Source: Lishizhenia tianjinensis (GTDB taxonomy: Bacteria > Bacteroidota > Bacteroidia > Flavobacteriales_D > Crocinitomicaceae). From it: a DNA stretch of 64,000 nucleotides. Below are positions 1-9,435 of the stretch, piece after piece. The stretch lies in contig CAMDLY010000004.1 of assembly GCA_945902115.1 (NCBI GenBank), positions 1 through 64,000 of the forward strand, in the 5' to 3' direction. Positions within the stretch are counted from its first letter, which is position 1; each line of letters opens with the position of its first letter. Below the pieces are notes generated by a model. It did not search any database, had not been told where the DNA came from, and saw nothing but the letters and a program-made list of their open reading frames with translations. The position numbers and the translations under genes were made by a program.

Positions 1-1163
1 GAAAAATCAGTTCGGTAGATCAGTGTATTTGTTGGGTTTTCACCAGTGGCACTGTAATAAATAGTTTTCTTATCATTGCTTAAGCTAAGGATGTCTTTTA
101 CTACGAAAGAATGATTTGTTACTTTTTTAATGGCCTCTTTTCCGTCAAAACCGATTAGGTAAATATTCATAAATCCGTCTTTTTCTGACATCCAAAGAAA
201 ATCGTTGCCGCTTCCCGTATAATAGGCAGGGTGCTCCGGTTCTACCCATTTCTCACTTTTTTCTTCATGCAATGTTTTAAGGAATTTACCCGATTTCACG
301 TCGTACACATTCAAGTTCATATGATTTTGGTCGCGATTGACTTCCGCTACGATAAGGTATTTTTCATCTGGCGTGATCGATACGTTTGTCAGGTAATCGT
401 CTGAAGCGCCCTTCGGGGAAATAAAAATTGTTTTCTTCTTCTTAATGTCATAAATACCTATCTTAGGTTGTTCAGAAAGTTGTCCTGCCATTGGGTATTT
501 AATAGAGACTAATTTACCTGGAGTCTCGTCAATATTGAGCAAAGGATAGTCGTGAACATTTGCCTCGTTTTTCTGATAAAAAGCTAAAATATTTCCTTTC
601 TCAGACCAAAATATCCCATTGGAAATACCAAATTCATTTCTAGCAATCGATTGTCCAGATACTATATTCTTGTCTCTATTTTTGGTAATTGCCTTTCCAT
701 CAAGGTAGAGATCGTTATCTATAGTATAAGCAATCTTTCCGTTTGAAGCGTGAGGTGTGGGATTTTCCGCTGCATCGGAAAGTTTGGCGATAACCTCTCC
801 TGTTTTAGTCGATACATTGAAACGAACAAAGGTTTTTCCGTCGTTCACGGTAAATTGACTCTGCGAAACCCATTTGATATCCATGAAGCCATAAAATTGT
901 GTTTTCATCACTCCGTTGAATTCTTGTATTGTAAGCAGTTCAATATCTTTCTCACTACTTACTGAAGAAGTATAAAGTGTTTGCCAATTTTTACTGAGGT
1001 ATGAATACCCATTAGTTCCCGGTATCCATTGGAAGTTATTGACGTAATCAGGACGAAAACTCCTCCATTGTTGCATTACAGCATCTTTTAACGTCAATTC
1101 TTTTTTCTGCCCATTTGCACAAAAGACACAGAGCAGGAGCGATAGGAATATGATTTTCTTCAT
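1..1163 (-). CDS. S9 family peptidase, dipeptidyl-peptidase IV-like, N-terminal part (runs off window)
   Basis: This gene was translated by hand because it is open at the left edge; 387 codons are visible from an ATG at 1163. It begins with a signal peptide (MKKIIFLSLLLCVFCANGQ) and continues into repeated beta-propeller blades. Typical segments are FLWMSEKDGFMNIYLIGFDG and VSITPDEKYLIVAEVNRD, the style of the DPP-IV N-terminal domain (PF00930). Members of this family are periplasmic serine exopeptidases that release Xaa-Pro-type dipeptides. The catalytic alpha/beta-hydrolase domain would lie outside the window, so activity cannot be checked here. A TACTTTCG -7 element lies 14 nt upstream of the ATG. 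The gene is divergent from the T9SS amidase. Confidence 0.85.
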   Translation of the reverse strand, partial: MKKIIFLSLLLCVFCANGQKKELTLKDAVMQQWRSFRPDYVNNFQWIPGTNGYSYLSKNWQTLYTSSVSSEKDIELLTIQEFNGVMKTQFYGFMDIKWVSQSQFTVNDGKTFVRFNVSTKTGEVIAKLSDAAENPTPHASNGKIAYTIDNDLYLDGKAITKNRDKNIVSGQSIARNEFGISNGIFWSEKGNILAFYQKNEANVHDYPLLNIDETPGKLVSIKYPMAGQLSEQPKIGIYDIKKKKTIFISPKGASDDYLTNVSITPDEKYLIVAEVNRDQNHMNLNVYDVKSGKFLKTLHEEKSEKWVEPEHPAYYTGSGNDFLWMSEKDGFMNIYLIGFDGKEAIKKVTNHSFVVKDILSLSNDKKTIYYSATGENPTNTLIYRTDF

Positions 1164-1177
1164 GAGTAAAATTTTGT

Positions 1178-1185
1178 CGAAAGTA
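1178..1185 (-). promoter_or_regulatory. -7 promoter element of the DPP-IV-like gene
   Basis: TACTTTCG on the minus strand is a variant of the Bacteroidota TAnnTTTG -7 box. A TTTG lies 22 nt further upstream (1208-1211). The ATG at 1163 follows 14 nt after the box. Confidence 0.5.
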
Positions 1186-1295
1186 TTAAAATTTAGGCAA
1201 TGCTTATCAAACAAAAAAAAATCACGTTGAAATTCTTATTTCATTAATGTAAAGCAATAAGTTTTCGTAAATTAGAAAAAAAAAGTTTCTGGATC

Positions 1296-4247
1296 ATGAA
1301 AAGTCTTATTCTTATTGTTTTTAGCTTGTTTATTAGTTTAACGTCTTGGTCGGTAGATTTTAAATCGCACTACAATGAAAAAATATTTTTACCAAGAGGT
1401 ATCTTGGAGGCGGTGAGCTACACAAATACCCACATGAGGGAAATCGGTTTTCAAGAAATGCCATCCTGTTCGGGAATGCCTCTTCCTTACGGTATTATGG
1501 GAGTCTTCGAGAATGGTAGCGGGTACTTTAACGAAAATGGTAAAACCATAGCTGAGCTCAGCGGAATTTCAATTCAAGAACAAAAACTATCAATTGACAG
1601 CCAAATTGAGGCGTATGCGCGCGCATTCAATTTTTTAATGAATGACAAAACAGCAGGAAATGTAAAGCTGAAAACCGACCCGATAAATATTATGTATGTG
1701 CTAAAATACCTCTCGGAAATACCTGAAGACGGAATCGTTAATCAATTTGCCAAGGATGCTTTTGTTTATCAAGTATTTGATTACTTGAGCGATGTAGATT
1801 TTTCTTCGAATTACAATTTCAATCCGTACACTTTTGATCTACGAAAAATCTTTGGAGTTCAAAATCATAAAGTACTCTCGGGCGCGCGAGTGTCATTAAC
1901 TACACAGGGAGTTTTTGGCGATGAGGCAGCTTATTCTCCTATCGCAAATCACACAAAATCTGCAGATTATAATCCAGCAATTTGGAATCCAGCTGCATCA
2001 TGTAACTTCAGTTCTCGGGGAGGAACAGCAATTTCCGCTATCACTATTCATACTGTTCAAGGCAGTTATTCAGGGTGCATCTCATGGTTTCAAAATTGCA
2101 ACGCAGGAGTTTCTGCTCATTATGTTATCCGAAGTTCTGATGGCCAGGTAACGCAGATGGTTTTGGAAACTGATAAAGCGTGGCATGTAGGCTCAGAAAA
2201 TCCATATACCATAGGCTATGAGCATGAAGGATACGTTTCCGATGCAAGTTGGTATACTACAAACATGTACAATGCCTCTGCGGATCTGTCTCGCGATGTC
2301 ACGAACAGTGGTTATGGGATATCACCCTTACGAGCCTATTTTGGAGATGCTAGCTCAACAGGCAACGTTATCGGAGGATGTACTAAGATAAAAGGGCATC
2401 AGCATTATCCCAATCAAACGCATACCGATCCTGGGATTAATTGGAATTGGGAGAAGTATTATAAACTTATCAATAACAATCCAACGATAAACACAATTTC
2501 AACCGCAACTGGATCTATTTACGATACCGGTGGTCAGTTATCAAACTATTCAAATGATGAAAGGAAATTATGGCTAATTCAACCGGCTAATGCCTCTTCA
2601 ATCACACTTAATTTTACAAGTTTTAACCTTGAAAATAATTGGGACTTTATGTTTATTTACAACGGAAGCACTACAAATGCTCCGTTGATAGGTAAATACA
2701 CAGGTACAAATTCCCCGGGGTCAATAAGCTCTTCAGGCGGCAGTTTATTGGTGGAATTTCGCTCCGATTGCGCCACTGCGGCGGCTGGTTGGGAAGCGTC
2801 TTTTACTTCTGCCGTTGTTACAGTTGATAATACCCCACCAACCTCAACGATTGCCTCGGGTGCAACATGGCGCACCGCGAATTTTTCCACTCAAATAACA
2901 GATACAGATAGTCAATCGGGAGTCAACAAGGGTTTTTATGGTGTTTGTGATAAAGTGGCTACAAGTTCTTCTTGGCACAGCAATGGTTCTTTTGGTTTTG
3001 TAAACGAGGATTTTCAGGAGCAGAACTCTTATTGGACGCTTCAGACTGGCCAATTTTCAGTCAATAACGGCGTATTCGTTATGAACGATGAAACGCAAAA
3101 TAATTCAAATGCCTACCTAAATGTTACGCAAAATGCCTCCTCTGAATACTTGTTTTCGTGGGAACAAAAAATACTAACGACTCTAAGTAATCAGCGCGCA
3201 GGCATGCACTTCTTTTGCTCTGATCCCACACAACCAAATCGTGGTAATTCCTATTTTATATTTTTTAGGGATCAAGACGACGTAATTCAATTTTATGAGG
3301 TAACAAATGATGTGTTTTCTATCGTACATGAGATTCCTTACACTATCACCCCAAATACCAATTACCAAGTTAAAGTTTGGTATAAGCCCAATACTGGCTT
3401 AATGAAAGTATATGTAAACAATAGCTACCTTGGAGAATGGACAGATACGAGTCCATTGCAATCAGGAAATTCAATTTCTCTCAGAACGGGTGGATGCGAT
3501 GTACAATTTGACAATGTTAAAGTTTTTAAATCAAGGTCAATTAACGTAAACATATCCGTTGGAGTGAGCCAAGAAATGCGGTATCAGAGCGATAACACTG
3601 TTCATTCGGGTAAAATTTTGACTACGGCAATTGATAACAATGAAAATTGGTCTGTAGAATCTTCACAAGTATACCTCATTGATTGGAGCAATCCCGTTTT
3701 TGCGTTTATCAATGACGGCCAGAATGCGGATATTGATACTTCCTACAGTACTACCTTGAAAGCGAATTGGTCTTCTTCCGATATTCATTCTTCGGTTTCA
3801 TCCTATCAATGGTCATTAGGTACTACAGCTGGTTCCACAAATGTTGTGAATTGGACCAACGCGAATTTGAATACAGCCATTCAACATTTATTGACAAATC
3901 CTATATATGGTCAGGTTTATTATTTTTCTTTAAAGTCGACAAATGGAGCAGGACTTGTAAGCACCTCTAATTCTGACGGACAAAAGTTATTGCAGCAAAC
4001 TACTTCTACGGAAGAATTATTAGGAAAAATAGCAATATTCCCAAATCCTACCGCGAGTTTCATTTCTTTCTCGGGGCTTACATCTCCCATTACAATTTCA
4101 ATTTATGATGCTTCGGGAAAGATATGTGCTACACATGTTTTAACGAGTGATGGCGAACTTCCGATTAACCTAAGCGATGGTGTTTATTCAGTGATGATTT
4201 CGTCAGGAGAGGCATTTAAAGTAGAGAGAATTCTGGTTGCTAACTGA
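1296..4247 (+). CDS. Secreted N-acetylmuramoyl-L-alanine amidase with CUB, lectin-like and T9SS sorting domains
   Basis: A 983-aa multidomain exported protein. Residues 1-19 are a signal peptide. Residues about 20-130 look helical and lysozyme-like (ILEAVSYTNTH, then YGIMGVF). Residues about 240-385 are an Amidase_2 domain: SAITIHTVQG carries the first zinc His near 251, IGYEHEGY a probable catalytic Glu, and HTDPG near 376 the second His. A CUB-type domain follows at about 392-505 (NNWDFMFIYNGS). A concanavalin/LamG-like jelly roll lies at about 565-765, then a fibronectin-like stretch. Residues about 908-983 (IAIFPNPTASF ... YDASGK ... GVYSVMI) form a type A T9SS C-terminal sorting domain. 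It probably cleaves the MurNAc-Ala bond of foreign or own peptidoglycan outside the cell. The N-terminal lysozyme-like reading is an inference from pattern only. Confidence 0.87.
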   Translation: MKSLILIVFSLFISLTSWSVDFKSHYNEKIFLPRGILEAVSYTNTHMREIGFQEMPSCSGMPLPYGIMGVFENGSGYFNENGKTIAELSGISIQEQKLSIDSQIEAYARAFNFLMNDKTAGNVKLKTDPINIMYVLKYLSEIPEDGIVNQFAKDAFVYQVFDYLSDVDFSSNYNFNPYTFDLRKIFGVQNHKVLSGARVSLTTQGVFGDEAAYSPIANHTKSADYNPAIWNPAASCNFSSRGGTAISAITIHTVQGSYSGCISWFQNCNAGVSAHYVIRSSDGQVTQMVLETDKAWHVGSENPYTIGYEHEGYVSDASWYTTNMYNASADLSRDVTNSGYGISPLRAYFGDASSTGNVIGGCTKIKGHQHYPNQTHTDPGINWNWEKYYKLINNNPTINTISTATGSIYDTGGQLSNYSNDERKLWLIQPANASSITLNFTSFNLENNWDFMFIYNGSTTNAPLIGKYTGTNSPGSISSSGGSLLVEFRSDCATAAAGWEASFTSAVVTVDNTPPTSTIASGATWRTANFSTQITDTDSQSGVNKGFYGVCDKVATSSSWHSNGSFGFVNEDFQEQNSYWTLQTGQFSVNNGVFVMNDETQNNSNAYLNVTQNASSEYLFSWEQKILTTLSNQRAGMHFFCSDPTQPNRGNSYFIFFRDQDDVIQFYEVTNDVFSIVHEIPYTITPNTNYQVKVWYKPNTGLMKVYVNNSYLGEWTDTSPLQSGNSISLRTGGCDVQFDNVKVFKSRSINVNISVGVSQEMRYQSDNTVHSGKILTTAIDNNENWSVESSQVYLIDWSNPVFAFINDGQNADIDTSYSTTLKANWSSSDIHSSVSSYQWSLGTTAGSTNVVNWTNANLNTAIQHLLTNPIYGQVYYFSLKSTNGAGLVSTSNSDGQKLLQQTTSTEELLGKIAIFPNPTASFISFSGLTSPITISIYDASGKICATHVLTSDGELPINLSDGVYSVMISSGEAFKVERILVAN

Positions 4248-4328
4248 CGGAATCCCAAATTGCCGAAATTTAACTGATTATTTTATGGGTAATTCTCGTT
4301 ATTTCTTTTCTTTTTAAAGAGAAAATTG

Positions 4329-4336
4329 TATCTTTG
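4329..4336 (+). promoter_or_regulatory. -7 promoter element of the rpsF-rpsR-rplI operon
   Basis: TATCTTTG matches TAnnTTTG exactly and lies 36 nt before the rpsF ATG. The -33 side is only a T-rich TTTC/TTTTC stretch. Confidence 0.7.
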
Positions 4337-4372
4337 CACCCCTAAATTTAAATTAATTAAATAATAACACTT

Positions 4373-4711
4373 ATGAATTCTTACGAAACTGTTTTCATTT
4401 TAACTCCCGTTTTGTCTGATGATCAGGCAAAGGAAGCAGTACAGAAGTTCGAAGGTGAGATTAAAGCATTTGGTGCTAAAATCAAACACACTGAGAACTG
4501 GGGTTTGCGAAAATTGGCATACCCAATCCAGAAAAAATCAACAGGATTTTATTTTCTTGTAGAGTTTGAATCGGATGGCAAAGTTGTAGCAGATTATGAA
4601 TTAATGATGAAGCGTGACGAGCGTGTTCTCAGATTCTTAACTGTAAAAATGGATGCTGACCACATTCCTTACTCCGAAAAAAGAAGAGCTAAAGCTGGAG
4701 TGACTGCCTAA
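4373..4711 (+). CDS. rpsF: 30S ribosomal protein S6
   Basis: The 112-aa protein has the S6 start ([16 protein letters not shown]) and the [19 protein letters not shown] segment that forms the sheet contacting S18 in the 30S platform. Its length is usual for the family. It is the first gene of rpsF-rpsR-rplI, followed by S18 after 27 nt. The leader from the TATCTTTG box is short, so there is little room for the S6:S18-binding leader structure described in other bacteria, and I do not see one. Confidence 0.97.
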   Translation: MNSYETVFILTPVLSDDQAKEAVQKFEGEIKAFGAKIKHTENWGLRKLAYPIQKKSTGFYFLVEFESDGKVVADYELMMKRDERVLRFLTVKMDADHIPYSEKRRAKAGVTA

Positions 4712-4738
4712 TTATTAACCCTAATTAAAAAAAAAGAA

Positions 4739-4999
4739 ATGTCAAACGATATCCGTTACCTAACCCCGATTAATATTGATATTAAGAAGGACAAATACTG
4801 CCGCTTCAAAAAGAGTGGAATTAAGTTCATCGATTACAAAGATCCTAACTTCCTATTGAAGTTATTGAACGAACAAGGTAAAATTCTTCCTCGTCGTATC
4901 ACCGGTACTTCTGCAAAATACCAGAAGAGAGTGAACAAGGCGATTAAAAGAGCTCGTCACTTGGCGATTTTACCATATGTAAGTGACATGTTGAAATAA
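4739..4999 (+). CDS. rpsR: 30S ribosomal protein S18
   Basis: The 86-aa protein carries the S18 signature: [17 protein letters not shown], then [20 protein letters not shown] and [10 protein letters not shown]. It binds the central domain of 16S rRNA next to S6. Only one Cys is present near the N-terminus, so this is not the four-Cys zinc-ribbon form. It lies between rpsF and rplI in the usual order. Confidence 0.97.
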   Translation: MSNDIRYLTPINIDIKKDKYCRFKKSGIKFIDYKDPNFLLKLLNEQGKILPRRITGTSAKYQKRVNKAIKRARHLAILPYVSDMLK

Positions 5000-5028
5000 C
5001 AATTGTTGAACTTTTTTAAGATTTTAAA

Positions 5029-5475
5029 ATGGAAGTAATATTAAAGAAAAACGTAGATAAACTCGGTTACGCAAATGATGTGGTAACTGTTAAGCCAGGT
5101 TATGGTAGAAATTTTCTTATCCCTCAAGGATACGCGGTTTTGGCTACACCGAGCGCAAAGAAAGCACATACTGAAGTAATGCGTCAGAAGTCACACAAAG
5201 AAACGAAGTTAGTTGGTGAAGCGCAAGAATTAGCGGCTAAACTTGCTGCCTCCTCAGTGGTAATTTCCACAAAAGCGGGAGAGAACGGAAAAATATTTGG
5301 TTCAGTGAATACTGTTCAATTGGCTGATGCCTTGAGAAAAGAAGGTTTTGAAATCGACAGAAAATCCCTGCGAATTAAAGACGAGCCGATAAAAGAAACA
5401 GGAACGTTTGAAGCCGAAGCGAATTTGTTCAAAGGAGTGAAGCAACTTTTCAAATTTGAAGTAATCGGAGAATAA
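5029..5475 (+). CDS. rplI: 50S ribosomal protein L9
   Basis: The 148-aa protein shows the L9 N-domain (EVILKKNVDKLGYANDVVTV and KPGYGRNFLIPQGYA), a central connecting helix rich in Lys, Glu and Ala, and the C-terminal rRNA-binding domain (KIFGSVNTVQLADAL). Length and order fit the S6-S18-L9 operon. It is followed 20 nt later by a hairpin terminator. Confidence 0.97.
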   Translation: MEVILKKNVDKLGYANDVVTVKPGYGRNFLIPQGYAVLATPSAKKAHTEVMRQKSHKETKLVGEAQELAAKLAASSVVISTKAGENGKIFGSVNTVQLADALRKEGFEIDRKSLRIKDEPIKETGTFEAEANLFKGVKQLFKFEVIGE

Positions 5476-5494
5476 TCCTTTTACAATCCCAATA

Positions 5495-5530
5495 TAAAGG
5501 TCAGTCTTTCGGCTGGCCTTTTTTATTTTT
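5495..5530 (+). terminator. Rho-independent terminator after rplI
   Basis: AAAGGTCAG (5496-5504) pairs with CTGGCCTTT (5513-5521), with one G:T pair and an 8-nt loop, and is followed by a T-rich run. The stem overlaps the last codons of the convergent photolyase gene, so it may act on both strands, though the minus side lacks a strong T run. Confidence 0.85.
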
Positions 5531-6958
5531 AATCACAACATGTTTTCGCATGATAGATCTAGCCTCTTTTTGGGTGAGTTGATTTTTTTGAAATTCATGC
5601 AACAGTTGACTAGCAAGTTTCCCACTCATTTCGACGTCTACAAGTGGTTTTGGATAATTTACACCGGGTTCAAACGAATAAAATACTTGTTCCATTTCGT
5701 TTATCTTCCATGGAGAAATGATTAAATCAAGCGGTAACTCCCTTAGTTCTGGGACCCATTGTTTAATGAATTCACCACCGGGATCATGTTCTAAAGCTTG
5801 TTTAATCGGATTGTAGACACGAATGGTATGATAACCGACTGTACCGGCTTGCATCTGTATTTGGGAATAATGAATTCCTGGTTCGTAATCTGTAAACTGC
5901 TTTGCGAGGTGTATGGCTGCAGGTTGCCAAGGTTGCCATAAGTGCTGCGTCCAAAATGATATGAGCATTGCCCTCATCCTGAAATTCAAGTAACCCGTTT
6001 GGTTAACACATCGCATACAAGCATCGACCATGGGTATACCTGTTAAGCCATTTTTCCAAGCCTCAAACCACTCACTATTCAATGAATTTCTGATCTTATT
6101 ATAAGTTCTGTTTTGATTTTCAAATTCAATCCTCGGTTCGCTTTCTAACTTCTGAATAAAATGACAATGCCAATGCAATCGAGACTTGAAGTTTAGTAAT
6201 GTGCGCGCGGGTTTTTTTAATACGAGAATATCCCGTATTATTTTATGTAAAGAAATAGAACCCCATGTTAGATGAGGAGAGAGTCTGCTACAACTTGTTC
6301 TGCTTTCAAGTGGCTTAGAAATATGTCTGCTATAGTTTTTATGCCGCTTGGCTGTGAAATCTTCCCAAAGTGTTAGCGCTTTAGCTTCACCTCCCTCTTG
6401 CAGTTCTAATTCTTTTACTGGATGGGATGAAAGCTTATAACTGTCGGTTATTTCTTTTTGGAGCGAAAACGGAATTAGTTGATGTATTTCGACCTTAAAT
6501 AAAGGTTTCATCATGAAGTCATTCCACTCTTGCGTCCAATTACTGCGTTCAGCCAAGCCCCTTATGACTGCGAATTGCCTAAATTCATACCACCTTAACC
6601 CTTTTGACTGAATGAGTTTTTTGACTTTTTTATCCCGAGTAAAGGTGAAATTGTTGCCTGTTTCTTCGTGACTATATAAATTGAATGGACCATGAGTGGT
6701 TATAAAATCTTCAAATAGTTGAATGATGTCACCTTGTAGAACGTGGAGTATTTGCGTAGAATGATTTAACTTTTTACCAATATCTATGAGGCATTCATAG
6801 GCAAAGCGCCAATGACGATTGGCAAAATCTGCTTGATTAAACCATTCATTTTCAACGACAAACAATACCAATGTGGGTAATTTGCTTTGAATGGCGTGTG
6901 CAAGCGGAGCATGATCATGTAAGCGCAAATCTTTTTTCAGCCAAACAACATTATACAT
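5501..6958 (-). CDS. Cryptochrome/photolyase family FAD-binding protein
   Basis: The 485-aa protein has an N-terminal photolyase alpha/beta domain ([16 protein letters not shown]) and a C-terminal helical FAD-binding domain ([44 protein letters not shown]). Photolyases repair UV pyrimidine dimers using FADH and blue light; cryptochromes use the same fold for signalling. The segment that reads NNGGWQW in classical CPD photolyases reads [11 protein letters not shown] here, so the usual Asn and Trp next to the flavin are replaced. It therefore belongs to a divergent subgroup whose activity I cannot assign. It is last in a minus-strand group after hldD (30-nt gap). Confidence 0.85.
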   Translation of the reverse strand: MYNVVWLKKDLRLHDHAPLAHAIQSKLPTLVLFVVENEWFNQADFANRHWRFAYECLIDIGKKLNHSTQILHVLQGDIIQLFEDFITTHGPFNLYSHEETGNNFTFTRDKKVKKLIQSKGLRWYEFRQFAVIRGLAERSNWTQEWNDFMMKPLFKVEIHQLIPFSLQKEITDSYKLSSHPVKELELQEGGEAKALTLWEDFTAKRHKNYSRHISKPLESRTSCSRLSPHLTWGSISLHKIIRDILVLKKPARTLLNFKSRLHWHCHFIQKLESEPRIEFENQNRTYNKIRNSLNSEWFEAWKNGLTGIPMVDACMRCVNQTGYLNFRMRAMLISFWTQHLWQPWQPAAIHLAKQFTDYEPGIHYSQIQMQAGTVGYHTIRVYNPIKQALEHDPGGEFIKQWVPELRELPLDLIISPWKINEMEQVFYSFEPGVNYPKPLVDVEMSGKLASQLLHEFQKNQLTQKEARSIMRKHVVIKNKKGQPKD

Positions 6959-6988
6959 GTTTTAAAAACAAGCAAATTAGGTAAGTGT

Positions 6989-7948
6989 TTAAGCTCTTTT
7001 TAGCAAATAGTCTTGAACATATTCACGAATTCCTTCCTCGAGCGAATAGAATGGGATAGAATAACCAACTGATAACAATTTTGTCATGTTCGCTTCCGTA
7101 AAATATTGGTATTTATCACGAATATCTTCAGGAGTATCTACGAATTCAATTTTAGGTGTTTTGTGAAGTGCAGCGTAGGTAGCTAGCGCGAGATCCAAAA
7201 AAGTTCTTGCCTTCCCGCTACCGAGGTTATAAATTCCAGAGGGAGGTTTATGGTGCATTAGGAATAAGCAAACATTCGCTACATCTTTTACATAAACGAA
7301 ATCTCTTAATTGTCCGCCATCTGTATAATTTGGATTGTGAGATTTAAATAATTTCATTTCACCATTGACTTGAATTTGGCTGAAAGCATGGAAAACGACA
7401 CTGGCCATTCTACCTTTATGGTATTCATTGGGTCCAAAAACATTAAAAAACTTTAGTCCTGCCCAAAATGGAGGTACTTTGTCTTGATGAATTACCCATT
7501 TATCGAATTCATTTTTAGACTCTCCATAAGGATTCAAGGGTTGTAGGGATTCAATGATATTTTCATCGTCGTCATAGCCAAAATCCCCATTACCATAGGT
7601 TGCGGCACTACTCGCATACACCAGAGGAATATTTTTCTCTGCACAAATCTTCCAAATGGCTTTAGAATAACTTAAGTTTAATTCCTCTAGGACATCCCAA
7701 TTAAATTCTGTGGTATCTGTTCTCGCACCCAAGTGAAACACAACGTCTATCAATTCATCGGTTTGTTCCAACCAAGAAATGAACTCCTTTCGATCTATTT
7801 TTTGGCAAGATTGGAGGTGGTTGTGGTTGCTTTGTTTAGCTTCATTACTGAAATCGTCAACTAAAATTAACTTTTGATAGCCGTGAGCGTTAAGTTCTTC
7901 ACATAAAAAACTGGCAATGAATCCTGCAGCACCTGTTACAACGATCAT
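6989..7948 (-). CDS. hldD: ADP-L-glycero-D-manno-heptose-6-epimerase
   Basis: The 319-aa short-chain dehydrogenase/epimerase has an NAD(P) fold (MIVVTGAAGFIASFL), a catalytic Tyr/Lys pair in NPYGESKNEFDKWV, and the HldD-type segments FFNVFGPNEYHKGRMASVVF and LRDFVYVKDVANVCLFLM. It converts ADP-D-glycero- to ADP-L-glycero-D-manno-heptose, the last step of heptose donor synthesis for LPS inner core. GmhA of the same pathway is encoded at 51361-51939. The third Gly of the usual GxxGxxG motif is Ala here, as in HldD proteins. It sits 10 nt after the deoxynucleoside kinase. Confidence 0.88.
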   Translation of the reverse strand: MIVVTGAAGFIASFLCEELNAHGYQKLILVDDFSNEAKQSNHNHLQSCQKIDRKEFISWLEQTDELIDVVFHLGARTDTTEFNWDVLEELNLSYSKAIWKICAEKNIPLVYASSAATYGNGDFGYDDDENIIESLQPLNPYGESKNEFDKWVIHQDKVPPFWAGLKFFNVFGPNEYHKGRMASVVFHAFSQIQVNGEMKLFKSHNPNYTDGGQLRDFVYVKDVANVCLFLMHHKPPSGIYNLGSGKARTFLDLALATYAALHKTPKIEFVDTPEDIRDKYQYFTEANMTKLLSVGYSIPFYSLEEGIREYVQDYLLKRA

Positions 7949-7958
7949 TGATTTAATT

Positions 7959-8573
7959 TTAAAATAAACCGTTTATTTCAGCATCTATAGCATTTATGAT
8001 TTTTCCTAAATCTTCTTGACTTTCAGGAAAACGGTTATTGTCAACGTCAATAATGAGAAGTTTACCTTTGTCATAAGTAGAAACCCAAGCTTCGTATCGT
8101 TCATTCAGACGTTTTAAGTAATCCAAACGAATACTTTCTTCGTAGTCTCTGCCGCGTTGTTGAATCTGACTTACGAGAGTAGGTACACTCGCTCTTAAAT
8201 AAATGAGTAAGTCTGGGGCAGACACAAAAGAATCCATTAAGTTGAAAAGGGAGAAATAGTTCTCAAAATCTCGTGTGGTCATTAAGCCCATAGAATGGAG
8301 ATTTGGAGCAAAGATGAAAGCATCTTCATATATCGTTCTGTCCTGAATAACTGTGTGATCGGTTTTCTTTATCTCTTGAATTTGCGTAAACCTACTGTTG
8401 AGGTAATATATTTGTAAGTTGAAAGACCATCTTTGCATATCGTCATAGAAGTCATTCAAATAAGGGTTTTGATCAACATCTTCATAATGAGTTTCCCAAC
8501 CATAGTGTTTAGATAATAAGTTTGTCAAAGTCGTCTTCCCAGAACCAATATTTCCCGCAACAGCTACATGCAT
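7959..8573 (-). CDS. Deoxynucleoside kinase
   Basis: The 204-aa protein starts with a Walker A loop (VAVAGNIGSGKTTL), has the ERS/DRT-type motif IQDRTIYEDAFIF and a LID-like stretch QQRGRDYEESI with LNERYEAWV. These are features of the dNK/dGK family that phosphorylates deoxynucleosides for salvage. The preferred base cannot be told from sequence alone. It is the first gene of dNK-hldD-photolyase and has its own -7 element (TATTTTCG). Confidence 0.9.
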   Translation of the reverse strand: MHVAVAGNIGSGKTTLTNLLSKHYGWETHYEDVDQNPYLNDFYDDMQRWSFNLQIYYLNSRFTQIQEIKKTDHTVIQDRTIYEDAFIFAPNLHSMGLMTTRDFENYFSLFNLMDSFVSAPDLLIYLRASVPTLVSQIQQRGRDYEESIRLDYLKRLNERYEAWVSTYDKGKLLIIDVDNNRFPESQEDLGKIINAIDAEINGLF

Positions 8574-8593
8574 AATTATACAGTTTTATACTG

Positions 8594-8601
8594 CGAAAAT
8601 A
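8594..8601 (-). promoter_or_regulatory. -7 promoter element of the deoxynucleoside kinase operon
   Basis: TATTTTCG on the minus strand, 20 nt before the ATG at 8573. It is a TAnnTTCG variant; no clear TTG is visible at -33. Confidence 0.45.
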
Positions 8602-8640
8602 GTGATTTTAGCCCCTGTAAGTGCACATGTTAGTAACTTT

Positions 8641-9435
8641 TTAAGCTAATCTATAAACGAAAAGTTTATTTCCTTTTTTGAAGAAAAAGTATCCATTGGA
8701 TAATGAAATATTTTCGGCATTTGGCACGGGATTTTCACCAATTCCTTGTTCTTTGGAAGAAATATTCATGACAAAGAATACATCTTCTCGGAATTCAAAA
8801 AAAGTATCCTTGCTTATGAACGCAGTTGAACTTAAGGGTAATTCTATTTTCTCTAAATAATTTAGGTTTAAGTCAAAGGCAAAAGAACTTTTCCCATCGC
8901 TAATCCATAACTGCTCGTTGTCCTCCTTTAAATAAGTTGTGTTACCTGAAAACCCTACCAAACCTGCAATATTTCTTAGTTGTTGATTGATAACTTTCTT
9001 GTCTGTATCCAGTTGGAACAGTGTAGAATTCACTCTATCATACAACCAGACTGCATTTGCTCTGCTTGAAGAGGCTATACACGTCGCGTTTGATATGCCA
9101 AAATCATCCAAGGAGATGCATGCCGAAATGGGTGTTATTGTATTATCGAAGATACATATTTGTTGTTGTTCTTCAGAAAAGGAGATGATTTTTTGGGCAC
9201 TGTTAAAGACCAGTTGATTAATTTCTCCTTGTGATTTTATTGCCTGTGAGTAAGTTAATTTCCCTAAAGAATCTAGTTTACTGACCTTGTTCCCTTCTAG
9301 GATATAAATATTACCCACCGGATCTACAAACCAATGATCTATTGGCTTGGTAAGGTTAATTTCTCGCTGAAATATGAATTGTGCATAAATCGGAGTAAGG
9401 GCGATGGTAAGAAGTAGTAAAAGGATTTTTTTCAT
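8641..9435 (-). CDS. Exported hypothetical protein, beta-propeller-like
   Basis: The 264-aa product begins with a signal peptide (MKKILLLLLTIALTPIYAQ). The rest alternates short hydrophobic strands with turns such as FVDPVGNIYILEGNKVSKLD and VWLYDRVNSTLFQLDTD, a pattern like six to seven degenerate propeller blades. I do not recognise a named family, and no catalytic motif is visible. Its ATG overlaps the GH3 gene stop by one base (TAATG), so it is probably translated together with GH3, but a functional link is only inferred. Confidence 0.75.
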   Translation of the reverse strand: MKKILLLLLTIALTPIYAQFIFQREINLTKPIDHWFVDPVGNIYILEGNKVSKLDSLGKLTYSQAIKSQGEINQLVFNSAQKIISFSEEQQQICIFDNTITPISACISLDDFGISNATCIASSSRANAVWLYDRVNSTLFQLDTDKKVINQQLRNIAGLVGFSGNTTYLKEDNEQLWISDGKSSFAFDLNLNYLEKIELPLSSTAFISKDTFFEFREDVFFVMNISSKEQGIGENPVPNAENISLSNGYFFFKKGNKLFVYRLA

